A stretch of DNA of 58,575 nt from CAZTBB01 sp964611755. Its GTDB lineage: Bacteria > Pseudomonadota > Alphaproteobacteria > Micavibrionales > Micavibrionaceae. A program made the translations under genes and the position numbers. The notes beneath the pieces are model-generated. The model saw only the letters and a program-made list of their open reading frames with translations, was not told where the DNA came from and made no database searches. The stretch covers positions 1 through 58,575 of the forward strand of contig CAZTBB010000008.1 of the NCBI GenBank assembly GCA_964611755.1, written 5' to 3'. This document shows, piece by piece, positions 7,500 to 15,647 of this stretch. Position 1 is the first letter of the stretch. Each line of letters starts with the position of its first letter.

Positions 7500-10412
7500 T
7501 TAATAATCCTTCAAAGGGGCTTTGTAGGCGTGCTCCAGCTCCGCCAGATTAACTTTTGTAACATCCTTAATGTTCAGTACATCACCATGGGCCACATGAC
7601 CGACATAGGTAATGTGATCACAGGAGGAGAAATTCTTCTCAAAGGCTTTCTTGTTCTGTGGGGCCACGGTGACAATAATGCGGCCCTGCGTTTCCGAGAA
7701 CAAAGCCTTATCCGCGCGCAGATCAATCGATGAGAGATCAATATCCAAGCCCATCTGTCCGGCAATGACCATTTTAGCCAAAGCCACACCAAGCCCGCCA
7801 TAAGTCACAGAGATGGCCGAGCTAATCAGATGAGCTTTCGAGGCGCGTGTATAGAATTTATAGAGCTTGCGGTTCTGATCATCTTTGACTTCAGGGACAT
7901 TGTTCCCAAGAACGCCATGCATGTCATAATATTCACCGCCGCCACATTCATCGCGTGTTTCACCAATGATATACACAAGATCACCCACAGCTTTTGGTGC
8001 AAGGGAGATAGCCTGATCAACATGCTCGATCACACCAATGGAGGAGGTCAGCAATGTTGGGGGAGCTGAAATCTTGACCGGCTGGCCTTTTTCATCATAG
8101 CCCTTGAAATCATTAAACATGGAATCTTTACCCGAAATAAACGGCGTGCCGTATGATTTTGCCAAATGATAGATCCCATGAATAGCGCGCTTGAGCTGAC
8201 CCAGACGCTCTTCTTCATCGGATGAGCACCAGCAAATATTATCGAGTAAAGCCAGGTGGAAGAAATCACAACCTGCCGCCACGGCATTTCGCACAGCCGT
8301 ATCCAGACCGGCCCTAGCCATCGCATGCGTATCAATATCACTATAGCGAGGGTAGAGACCCTGCGAGAGTACGACGCCTTTGGGCGAGCTCAGAACCGGC
8401 TTGGTAACAGAGGCATCTGCATAAACACGGCCTTTGCCCTGAAGTGGCCCAAGAACAGCGCTGCCTTGAACATTATGGTCATATTGCGTGGCAATAAATT
8501 CTTTAGAGCAGACATTTAAACGCTCCATCATCTTGCACAGTGTATCGGCGTAATCAGATGGCTCCGGAAGATCAGGCTCAGCCTCACCGCCGCGCGTAAA
8601 TGTTGTCTTAAGTGGTGTTTCCGGCAAACCATCATGCAGGAAGTCCATGGCCATATCCATGATTGTCTCGCCATGCCATGTAATATGGGCACGGCCGCTA
8701 TCGGTATAAGTTCCAATGGCTGTTGCCTCGACGCCGCGCTTGGCAAAATGGGCAATGATCTGGTCAACATTCTCAGGAGGGACGGCCAGCGTCATACGCT
8801 CTTGGCTTTCGGAGATCCATATCTCCCACGGGGCCATGCCCGGATATTTCAAGGGCACTTTATCAAGCTCTATGTGAAATCCACCGGATTGCTCGGCCAT
8901 CTCACCAACCGATGAAGAAAGGCCGCCAGCACCATTATCCGTGATCGCACTATAAAGCCCGAGATCGCGAATCTCCTTGATGATCGCATCGCTCATTTTC
9001 TTTTGTGTGATCGGGTCACCAATTTGTACGGCTGTGGCCGGCGATCCTTCATCAAGCGCAACGGAGGAGAAGGTCGCGCCATGAATGCCGTCACGGCCAA
9101 CGCGTCCACCGGCCATAATGATAATATCGCCGGGCTGTGCTTGTTTCTCATGCCCGGGCTTGCCGTTAATCTCACGCGGAATCAGGCCGATTGTGCCCAC
9201 AAAGACAAGCGGTTTGCCGACATAGCGGTCATCGAAATAGACAAAGCCCTGCGGCGTTGGAATCCCGGAGCAATTCCCCCCGACTTCTACGCCTTGCACC
9301 ACGCCATTCATAATCGTTTCGGGCGAGAGCACAGGCTGGCTAAGCCCCTTATCGCGGTAATAGGCAGGCTTGGTGCGCGGGTCCGCGAGACAAAAGCCAT
9401 AACGATTGATGACCGGCTTCGCACCTTGACCGAATCCGATACAATCACGGTTCACCCCGACAATGCCCGTGATGGAACCGCCAAAGGGGTCAAGTGCGGA
9501 TGGAGAGTTATGCGTTTCAACCTTATCCGTGATCAACCATTTATCATCAAAGATGATGCCGCCGGCATTGTCCGAAAAAACAGAGACGCAGATATCATCC
9601 TCACCGCGCTCTTCACGAATCTCTTTTGTGGCGCGCTTGATATAATGTTTGTAAAGACCGTCTTTAATCTCATCAATCGGAGAGGCAAAGATTGTGTGCT
9701 TACAATGCTCGGACCATGTTTGTGCCAAGGTCTCAATTTCAATATCGGTTGCTTCGCGGCCTTCTGATTTGAAATAATCCTGAATGGCCTTGAGATAGAG
9801 AAGGGATAGCCCTAACGGGCCGCGGCGTGATCCATCTGCATTTTCAATGCCTTCGCGCCCCAAGATTTCGAGGTCATCGTCACTTATGTCTAAATTTACC
9901 GTATCGGCAACACTGCCTTGATTGGTGAGGTTTACGGTCGGAACAACCAGATCCATACCATTGTCTTGTTCAAAGGCTGCACGGTCTTTAATGTGCACAC
10001 GCTGGATAAGTTTGTTGGATAACTTCTCGGCCAGCATTTCAATATCGGCACGCTCGGCTTTGCCATCAATTAAAAACAGGCGCGAGGAAAAACATGCTGT
10101 ATCCTCTTGCTCTCCGGCTAGCTCTAAAAGCTCGGAGGCTGTGTGTCCCACATTATCTGTCACGCCCGGCAGATAACCAATTTCCAAAGCCCAGCTAAAC
10201 TCACCCAAATCGTTCAATGCGGGGTTTGCCGATTGTGTAACAGGGTTGGCCAATGAGCTAACGAACACGTCATTGGCGGCTTGGTCTTTTTGGCTGGTGT
10301 AAACATCTATGACACGGACTTTGGCGGTAACGCCTTGTGCTTCTAACATGTTTTCAATGGAAACTGCGCGGCCATCATCTTTATGGGCTAGTATTTCAAT
10401 GCGAGTGGACAT
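7500..10412 (-). CDS. purL: PurS-PurL fusion phosphoribosylformylglycinamidine synthase
   Basis: Catalyses ATP-dependent conversion of FGAR to FGAM using ammonia from PurQ. At 970 residues it lies between small PurL (~740, with separate PurS) and large PurL (~1300, with fused glutaminase). Residues about 1-150 look like two PurS-like halves (RIEILAHKDD...VRVIDVY and SSRLFLIDGKAE...QRVHI), followed by the linker and the PurL core: ETLAQTWSEHCKH, then VETHNSPSALDPFGG (small PurL has HNHPS here), GGVGR-type glycine loops, and the second ATP-grasp-like half with NVQGSAVLGPLQGKG and FISGKDSM. No separate purS is in the window, which agrees with a fusion. It is transcribed away from nuoG across a 125-bp gap. 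Confidence 0.93.
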   Translation of the reverse strand: MSTRIEILAHKDDGRAVSIENMLEAQGVTAKVRVIDVYTSQKDQAANDVFVSSLANPVTQSANPALNDLGEFSWALEIGYLPGVTDNVGHTASELLELAGEQEDTACFSSRLFLIDGKAERADIEMLAEKLSNKLIQRVHIKDRAAFEQDNGMDLVVPTVNLTNQGSVADTVNLDISDDDLEILGREGIENADGSRRGPLGLSLLYLKAIQDYFKSEGREATDIEIETLAQTWSEHCKHTIFASPIDEIKDGLYKHYIKRATKEIREERGEDDICVSVFSDNAGGIIFDDKWLITDKVETHNSPSALDPFGGSITGIVGVNRDCIGFGQGAKPVINRYGFCLADPRTKPAYYRDKGLSQPVLSPETIMNGVVQGVEVGGNCSGIPTPQGFVYFDDRYVGKPLVFVGTIGLIPREINGKPGHEKQAQPGDIIIMAGGRVGRDGIHGATFSSVALDEGSPATAVQIGDPITQKKMSDAIIKEIRDLGLYSAITDNGAGGLSSSVGEMAEQSGGFHIELDKVPLKYPGMAPWEIWISESQERMTLAVPPENVDQIIAHFAKRGVEATAIGTYTDSGRAHITWHGETIMDMAMDFLHDGLPETPLKTTFTRGGEAEPDLPEPSDYADTLCKMMERLNVCSKEFIATQYDHNVQGSAVLGPLQGKGRVYADASVTKPVLSSPKGVVLSQGLYPRYSDIDTHAMARAGLDTAVRNAVAAGCDFFHLALLDNICWCSSDEEERLGQLKRAIHGIYHLAKSYGTPFISGKDSMFNDFKGYDEKGQPVKISAPPTLLTSSIGVIEHVDQAISLAPKAVGDLVYIIGETRDECGGGEYYDMHGVLGNNVPEVKDDQNRKLYKFYTRASKAHLISSAISVTYGGLGVALAKMVIAGQMGLDIDLSSIDLRADKALFSETQGRIIVTVAPQNKKAFEKNFSSCDHITYVGHVAHGDVLNIKDVTKVNLAELEHAYKAPLKDY

Positions 10413-10537
10413 ATAGTATTTATCTGTAAGTTGTTCTGTTTCTGGTGTTGATCTTCATTGCGAAGCCGATTAAACAGGAAACACGAATTGTATTCAATAT
10501 TCTTATGCGACTAATTTAAACGAAAATAGCGAATAAC
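10413..10537. promoter_or_regulatory. Divergent intergenic region between purL and nuoG
   Basis: These 125 bp separate divergent starts, so they should hold the purL promoter (minus) and a promoter for nuoG-N (plus). On the plus strand TTGATC, 17 bp, TAAACA (about 10448-10476) and TTGTAT, 18 bp, TAATTT (about 10486-10515) are candidates, neither near consensus. No PurR-like palindrome or purine riboswitch is apparent. Confidence 0.4.
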
Positions 10538-12610
10538 ATGCCAAAGCTCACAATCAACGGAATGGAAGTCGAGGTCGAAAACGGCACCAGCATCTTGCAG
10601 GCGGCCAAACAGATCGGTGTTGAAATCCCTCATTTTTGTTACCATGACCGCCTCTCTGTGCCGGCAAATTGCCGCATGTGTTTGGTCGAGGTTGAAGGCG
10701 GCCCTCCAAAACCGGTTGCATCATGCGCGATGGCTTGCGGCGATGGCATGAGTGTAAAAACCGATTCTGATATGGTCAAAAAGGCACGTAAGGGCGTGAT
10801 GGAGATGCTCCTGATCAATCACCCGCTTGATTGCCCGATTTGCGATCAGGGTGGTGAATGTGACCTACAGGATCAGGCAATGGCCTATGGTTTTGACCGC
10901 TCGCGCTTTGCCGAGAATAAACGCGCGGTGAAAGACAAAGAGCTCGGCCCGTTGATTAAGACAATTATGACGCGTTGCATTAACTGCACACGCTGTGTGC
11001 GTTTTGCCGAGGAAGTCGCCGGTACACCAACGCTTGGGCAGTTTAACCGCGGTGAAGATGCGGAAATCGGAACATTCATTGATCAAATTGTGGATACAGA
11101 ACTCTCCGGTAACATGATTGATATTTGTCCGGTTGGGGCGCTGACCTCCAAACCCTATGCCTTTAAGGCCCGCTCTTGGGAGCTAACAAAAACCGAAAGC
11201 ATTGATGTGCATGATGCTCTGGGCTGCAATATCCGCATTGATTCGCGCGGGCGTGAAGTCATGCGCATTTTACCGCGCCTTCACGAGGGCATTAATGAAG
11301 AATGGATCGATGATCGTACAAGGTTTTCCTATGACGGCTTGAATTATGCGCGCATTGATCGTCCTTACATCCGCGATGAGAAAAGCGGTAAGCTTGTTGA
11401 GGCTTCATGGGAGAGTGCTCTCCAGCATGTTGCTGACAAGCTTGACGGGCTGAAGGGTGAGCAAATTGCCGGACTGGCCGGGGATATGGCCGACATTGAA
11501 TCAATGGTTGCGCTCAAGGACTTATTGGCTGCACTTGGCTCTGAAAATATGGATTGCCGCACGGATGGCAGCGATTTTGATGTCTCCGAGCGCGCTGGCT
11601 ATTTATTCAATTCTGGCATTGAAGGTATAGATAAAGCCGATGCAATTTTGCTTGTTGGTGTTAATCCTCGCAGCGAGGCCACAATAATCAATGCGCGTAT
11701 TCGCCGCAATTATTTGGAGCGAAATGTTCCGGTTGCCCTTATCGGTGAGCAGGCGGATCTGACATATCCTTATGAACATTTGGGCGCAGGGGCACAAGAT
11801 TTGGAAAAGCTTATGGCCTCCCGCAGTGGTTTTGCACAAAGACTAAGAGATGCGAAAAGACCTATGATTATTTTCGGCTCATCTGTCTTTACACGCTCGG
11901 ACGCTTTGGCAATGCATGATCTTGCCTATCAAGCGGCAGAGAAGCTTGGCGTTGTTAAAAAAGGCTGGAATGGCTTTAATGTTTTGCACAAAGCGGCTTC
12001 GCGCGTTGGCGGTCTTGATGTCGGGTTTGTTCCACAAAATAAAGGGCGTGATTTCTCCGAGATTATCTCCGGTTCAAAAAGCGGTGCCGTAAAAGCGTTA
12101 TTCATGCTGGGTGCTGATGAATTTGATGCGCGCGGCCAAATTGGCTGGAAAACATTTGTTGTTTATATTGGGCATCACGGTGATCATGGCGCAGCGCGGG
12201 CCGATGTTGTCCTGCCGGGTGCCGCCTTTACCGAAAAAGATGCGCTCTATGTAAATACAGAAGGGCGCCCGCAACTCGCCCGCCGTGCTGTGACGCCGCC
12301 GGGAGAGGCGCGCGAGGATTGGACTATCCTGAGAGCTTTGTCCGATTATCTGGGGCAGACATTGCCATATAATAATCACATGCAGCTCAGAGAGCGTATC
12401 GTAAAAGAGTTCCCGCATCTGGCTCAGATAGATGAAGTCACGCCGGCTAAATGGGGTGCTTTTGGCAAAAAAGGGAAACTTTTGAAGCAAGGGTTTGATC
12501 AAGCGGTAACACATTATTATTTGAATAATCCGATATGCCGTGCATCTAAAACGATGAACGCATGTCATCAACAATTTGTAGAGAGTAAGGACTCAAAGAA
12601 AGCGGCCTAG
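10538..12610 (+). CDS. nuoG: NADH-quinone oxidoreductase subunit G
   Basis: 75-kDa iron-sulfur subunit (690 residues) of the NADH dehydrogenase arm. The N-terminal [2Fe-2S] domain (N1b) shows CYHDRLSVPANCRMCLVE and a later Cys. The His/Cys cluster N5 appears in INHPLDCPICDQGGECDLQD, and N4 in CINCTRCVRF with DICPVGAL. A molybdopterin-oxidoreductase-like domain without cofactor follows. Length matches the short alphaproteobacterial and mitochondrial form, not the ~900-residue E. coli one. It opens the second half of the split nuo set and is followed 3 bp later by a MazG-like gene. Confidence 0.96.
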   Translation: MPKLTINGMEVEVENGTSILQAAKQIGVEIPHFCYHDRLSVPANCRMCLVEVEGGPPKPVASCAMACGDGMSVKTDSDMVKKARKGVMEMLLINHPLDCPICDQGGECDLQDQAMAYGFDRSRFAENKRAVKDKELGPLIKTIMTRCINCTRCVRFAEEVAGTPTLGQFNRGEDAEIGTFIDQIVDTELSGNMIDICPVGALTSKPYAFKARSWELTKTESIDVHDALGCNIRIDSRGREVMRILPRLHEGINEEWIDDRTRFSYDGLNYARIDRPYIRDEKSGKLVEASWESALQHVADKLDGLKGEQIAGLAGDMADIESMVALKDLLAALGSENMDCRTDGSDFDVSERAGYLFNSGIEGIDKADAILLVGVNPRSEATIINARIRRNYLERNVPVALIGEQADLTYPYEHLGAGAQDLEKLMASRSGFAQRLRDAKRPMIIFGSSVFTRSDALAMHDLAYQAAEKLGVVKKGWNGFNVLHKAASRVGGLDVGFVPQNKGRDFSEIISGSKSGAVKALFMLGADEFDARGQIGWKTFVVYIGHHGDHGAARADVVLPGAAFTEKDALYVNTEGRPQLARRAVTPPGEAREDWTILRALSDYLGQTLPYNNHMQLRERIVKEFPHLAQIDEVTPAKWGAFGKKGKLLKQGFDQAVTHYYLNNPICRASKTMNACHQQFVESKDSKKAA

Positions 12611-12613
12611 ACG

Positions 12614-13033
12614 ATGACAAGGAAATCAACCCTCGAGCAAGTATGTGAATTTCATGAAACCTATGGGTTGCCGGTTGAAGATTCGCCGTGCATCTCAGAT
12701 GAGAAAACAAATTTATTGCGGATCAATCTGCTTGCGGAGGAACTTGATGAGTTGAAGGAAGCTTTGGCAGCAGGAGATGCCGTGGAAACTTTAGATGCAC
12801 TGATTGATTTACAATATGTATTGGATGGCGCGTTTTTATCTCTCGGTTTTCACGATGTCAAAGAGGCTGCCTTTGCTGAGGTGCATGCCTCTAACATGTC
12901 CAAGCTTGGCGAGGATGGAAAACCTATTCGCCGTGAATCAGACGGCAAGGTCATGAAGGGGCCGAATTATTTTAAGCCTGATATGGCAAAATTTGTAAAA
13001 CCAGCCGATCAATCTAAAGATAAGGCCGCATAA
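12614..13033 (+). CDS. MazG-like all-alpha NTP pyrophosphohydrolase
   Basis: A 139-residue protein with the all-alpha NTP-PPase signature: EExxE at residues 42-46 (AEELDEL), followed by ETLDALIDLQYV (Glu58, Asp61, Asp65) for metal binding. The start FHETYGLPVEDSP and the tail NMSKLGEDGKPIRRESDGK...GPNYFKPD match the small MazG-like family often labelled Cof-like phosphohydrolase, which hydrolyses nucleoside triphosphates to monophosphates. Its substrate cannot be read from sequence. It starts 3 bp after nuoG and its stop overlaps the nuoH start (TAATG), so it is translated as part of the nuo transcript. It is not a complex I subunit; a housecleaning role is an inference. Confidence 0.85.
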   Translation: MTRKSTLEQVCEFHETYGLPVEDSPCISDEKTNLLRINLLAEELDELKEALAAGDAVETLDALIDLQYVLDGAFLSLGFHDVKEAAFAEVHASNMSKLGEDGKPIRRESDGKVMKGPNYFKPDMAKFVKPADQSKDKAA

Positions 13034-14049
13034 TGACACTCATGGAGCTTTGGGACATATACGGAATTTGGACAGCCCTGACATTGGCACATATTGTCGC
13101 GCTTGTTGGTGGGGTTCTTCTTTGTGTGGCTTACTTGACCTATGCCGAGCGCAAAGTGATGGGCGGTATGCAGCGCAGACAAGGCCCAATGACTGTTGGA
13201 CCTTTTGGATTGCTCCAGCCGATCGCCGATGGTCTAAAACTTTTTTCTAAGGAGACCATTATCCCATCCCAAGCGGATCGCGTGGTCTTTTTGCTCGCGC
13301 CCATGCTTCTCTTTGCTCTTGCACTGATTGCCTGGGCGGTTATCCCCGTGGATGAGGGGTGGGTTCTTGCCAATGTAAATGTGGGTATACTTTATCTCTT
13401 TGCTGTATCATCGATGGGTGTTTACGGAGTGATAATGGCTGGCTGGGCCTCGAATTCGCGTTATGCGTTTTTAGGCGGGCTTCGTTCTGCCTCACAAATG
13501 GTGTCCTATGAAGTGTCTATGGGCTTGATTATTGTCTGTGTGTTGCTCTGTGTGGGGTCATTGAACCTTCAGGAGATTGTTATGGCCAATCGCCCATTAT
13601 GGGTCCAGCTGTGGCTTTTCCCGATGTTTATTGTTTTCCTGGTCTCTATTCTGGCCGAGACAAACCGCGCGCCATTTGACCTGCCCGAAGGTGAGTCGGA
13701 GATTACCGGCGGATTTATGGTGGAATATTCCGCGATGAGCTTTGCGCTTTTCTTCCTTGGGGAATACGCCAACATGATTTTGATGAGTGCCATGGCCACC
13801 ATTCTTTTCCTTGGTGGATGGCTTCCTCCCTTCGGTATTGAGGCGCTTGATTTTGTGCCGGGTATTATTTGGTTTGGCCTGAAGACGGCTCTTATTTTAT
13901 TCTTCTTTATCTGGTCCAGGGCAACATTGCCACGTTACCGCTATGACCAGTTGATGCGTCTTGGCTGGAAGATTTTCTTACCCCTGACATTGATCTGGGT
14001 GGTTGCCACGGCCGGTCTTCTAATTTTCTTTGATGCTTTACCAAATTAA
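13033..14049 (+). CDS. nuoH: NADH-quinone oxidoreductase subunit H
   Basis: Membrane subunit (338 residues, about 8 helices) that sits under the quinone pocket. Signatures visible: YAERKVMGGMQRRQGP near residue 40, GLLQPIADGLKLFSKE, and the ETNRAPFDLPEGESEITGGF loop with conserved acidic residues. The start codon overlaps the stop of the MazG-like gene by one base, indicating coupled translation. Confidence 0.97.
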   Translation: MTLMELWDIYGIWTALTLAHIVALVGGVLLCVAYLTYAERKVMGGMQRRQGPMTVGPFGLLQPIADGLKLFSKETIIPSQADRVVFLLAPMLLFALALIAWAVIPVDEGWVLANVNVGILYLFAVSSMGVYGVIMAGWASNSRYAFLGGLRSASQMVSYEVSMGLIIVCVLLCVGSLNLQEIVMANRPLWVQLWLFPMFIVFLVSILAETNRAPFDLPEGESEITGGFMVEYSAMSFALFFLGEYANMILMSAMATILFLGGWLPPFGIEALDFVPGIIWFGLKTALILFFFIWSRATLPRYRYDQLMRLGWKIFLPLTLIWVVATAGLLIFFDALPN

Positions 14050-14067
14050 GATAGGGTATATCTCGAA

Positions 14068-14553
14068 ATGTCTAAGAATTATGCACAATCATTTTTACTG
14101 ACTGAGATCGTAAGGGGCTTTGCGCTTACGCTGAAATATATGTTTTTCAAGCCACGCGTAACAATTAACTATCCCTATGAGAAGGGGCCTCTAAGCCCGC
14201 GTTTTCGCGGCGAACATGCATTGCGCCGCTATCCGAATGGTGAGGAGCGCTGCATTGCCTGTAAGCTCTGTGAGGCCATTTGCCCTGCACTTGCTATCAC
14301 AATCGAAGCTGAGCCGCGTGAAGATGGATCACGCCGAACAACACGCTATGACATTGATATGACCAAATGTATTTATTGTGGTCTGTGTCAGGAAGCATGC
14401 CCCGTTGATGCTATTGTTGAAGGTCCAAATTTTGAATTCGCCACTGAAACGCGCGAAGAGCTTTACTACAATAAAGATAAGCTTTTAGAAAACGGTGATC
14501 GTTGGGAGGCGCAAATCGCTGCCAATTTGGCTGCGGATGCTCCGTATCGCTAA
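14068..14553 (+). CDS. nuoI: NADH-quinone oxidoreductase subunit I
   Basis: 23-kDa ferredoxin-like subunit (161 residues) with two [4Fe-4S] clusters (N6a, N6b). The motifs are CIACKLCEAICPA and CIYCGLCQEACPV, each followed by the shared Cys-Pro. The N-terminal TLKYMFFKPRVTINYP and the RFRGEHALRRYPNGEE segments are typical of alphaproteobacterial NuoI. It is followed by an unusually long gap (168 bp) before nuoJ. Confidence 0.97.
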   Translation: MSKNYAQSFLLTEIVRGFALTLKYMFFKPRVTINYPYEKGPLSPRFRGEHALRRYPNGEERCIACKLCEAICPALAITIEAEPREDGSRRTTRYDIDMTKCIYCGLCQEACPVDAIVEGPNFEFATETREELYYNKDKLLENGDRWEAQIAANLAADAPYR

Positions 14554-14721
14554 AGCGTTTTCCAACTCTTTTCAAATTTATCCATAGCATAGCAATCAAA
14601 TGAGGTTAAAACTGTTTTTTTGTTGATTGCGGCCTTGCGCCAATGCGATGAAAAGATTAGAAAGATGAGGTGCATAAGCACATGAATCTATAAGAATAAT
14701 AACACGAAGGATTTCATTCCG
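14554..14721 (+). other. 168-bp gap between nuoI and nuoJ with an inverted repeat
   Basis: This is the longest same-strand gap inside the nuo set. It has no ORF of useful length. CAATCAA at 14593-14599 can pair with TTGATTG at 14623-14629 around an A/T-rich loop that contains a run of seven T. It lacks a U-tract after the stem, so it is not a standard terminator. It may be an RNA processing or pausing element. Confidence 0.3.
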
Positions 14722-15327
14722 ATGATCGAGGCACTCGCCTTTTATCTATTTGCCGGTATTCTTGTTCTTGGGGCCTTCATGGTGATTACGTCGCGTAATC
14801 CTGTGCACTCTGTTTTGTTTCTTATCCTATGTTTCTTCAATTCGGCTGGATTGTTTATTTTGCTGGGGGCTGAATTTATCGCCATGTTGATGGTGATTGT
14901 TTATGTCGGTGCTGTGGCTGTGCTCTTCTTGTTTGTAGTTATGATGCTGGATATCAGCTTTGAAGATTTGCGCAAGGGTGCCATGCAGTATGTGCCCTTT
15001 GGGTTGTTGATTGGCGGTGTGTTGTTGGCTGAATTGGTTATTCTCTATGGGGCGTGGCAATTTGCCCCTAATGTAGGCACTAATCTCGATTTTGCTATTC
15101 CATCCGATATCTCCAATACCCAAGCGTTGGGCGCAATCCTCTATACAGATTATATCTATGCATTCCAGCTGGCCGGTTTGATCTTGTTTGTTGCTATGAT
15201 CGGCGCAATTGTTTTGACGCATCGCAAACGTCCGGGCGTGCGCAAGCAAGATGTTGGTGTTCAGAATGCACGTAAGGCATCCGATGTTCTTGAAGTGAAA
15301 AAAGTAACAACAGGAACGGGGGCTTAG
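14722..15327 (+). CDS. nuoJ: NADH-quinone oxidoreductase subunit J
   Basis: Membrane subunit (201 residues) with about five helices. It shows SRNPVHSVLFLILCFFNSAGLF, LGAEFIAMLMVIVYVGAVAVLFLFVVMML (helix 3 with the pi-bulge region and conserved Tyr) and a C-terminal IVLTHRKRPGVRKQ segment. The cytosolic tail of about 30 residues is basic. It precedes nuoK by 8 bp. Confidence 0.96.
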   Translation: MIEALAFYLFAGILVLGAFMVITSRNPVHSVLFLILCFFNSAGLFILLGAEFIAMLMVIVYVGAVAVLFLFVVMMLDISFEDLRKGAMQYVPFGLLIGGVLLAELVILYGAWQFAPNVGTNLDFAIPSDISNTQALGAILYTDYIYAFQLAGLILFVAMIGAIVLTHRKRPGVRKQDVGVQNARKASDVLEVKKVTTGTGA

Positions 15328-15335
15328 GAGACAAC

Positions 15336-15644
15336 ATGGAAATAGGTCTTGAGCATTTTCTGGTTTTGGCGGGCATCTTGTTTACGATGGGTGTGTTTGG
15401 GATGTTCTTGAACCGCAAGAATGTGATCGTGATCTTAATGTCGATCGAGCTTATGCTTCTCTCTGTAAATATTAATTTCGTTGCATTTTCTGCCTATCTT
15501 GGCGACCTCTCCGGCCAAGTCTTTACAATGTTTATTCTGACCGTTGCGGCGGCTGAGGCGGCAATCGGCCTTGCGATTCTGGTCGTATTCTTCCGTAACA
15601 GAGGTTCAATTGATGTGGAAACAATTTCGGGGTTGAAGGGATAG
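15336..15644 (+). CDS. nuoK: NADH-quinone oxidoreductase subunit K
   Basis: Small three-helix subunit (102 residues, standard size), homologous to MrpC. The conserved membrane glutamates for proton transfer are visible in MSIELMLLSVN and in AAAEAAIGLAI. It is three bases ahead of nuoL. Confidence 0.97.
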   Translation: MEIGLEHFLVLAGILFTMGVFGMFLNRKNVIVILMSIELMLLSVNINFVAFSAYLGDLSGQVFTMFILTVAAAEAAIGLAILVVFFRNRGSIDVETISGLKG

Positions 15645-15647
15645 GTC

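Noticed and set aside
9003..9767. 254-codon plus-strand frame inside purL
   Set aside because: It is fully antisense to the well-supported purL coding region and its translation resembles nothing known.
12098..12574. 158-codon minus-strand frame inside nuoG
   Set aside because: It lies wholly within the nuoG C-terminal domain; no start signal or recognisable domain.
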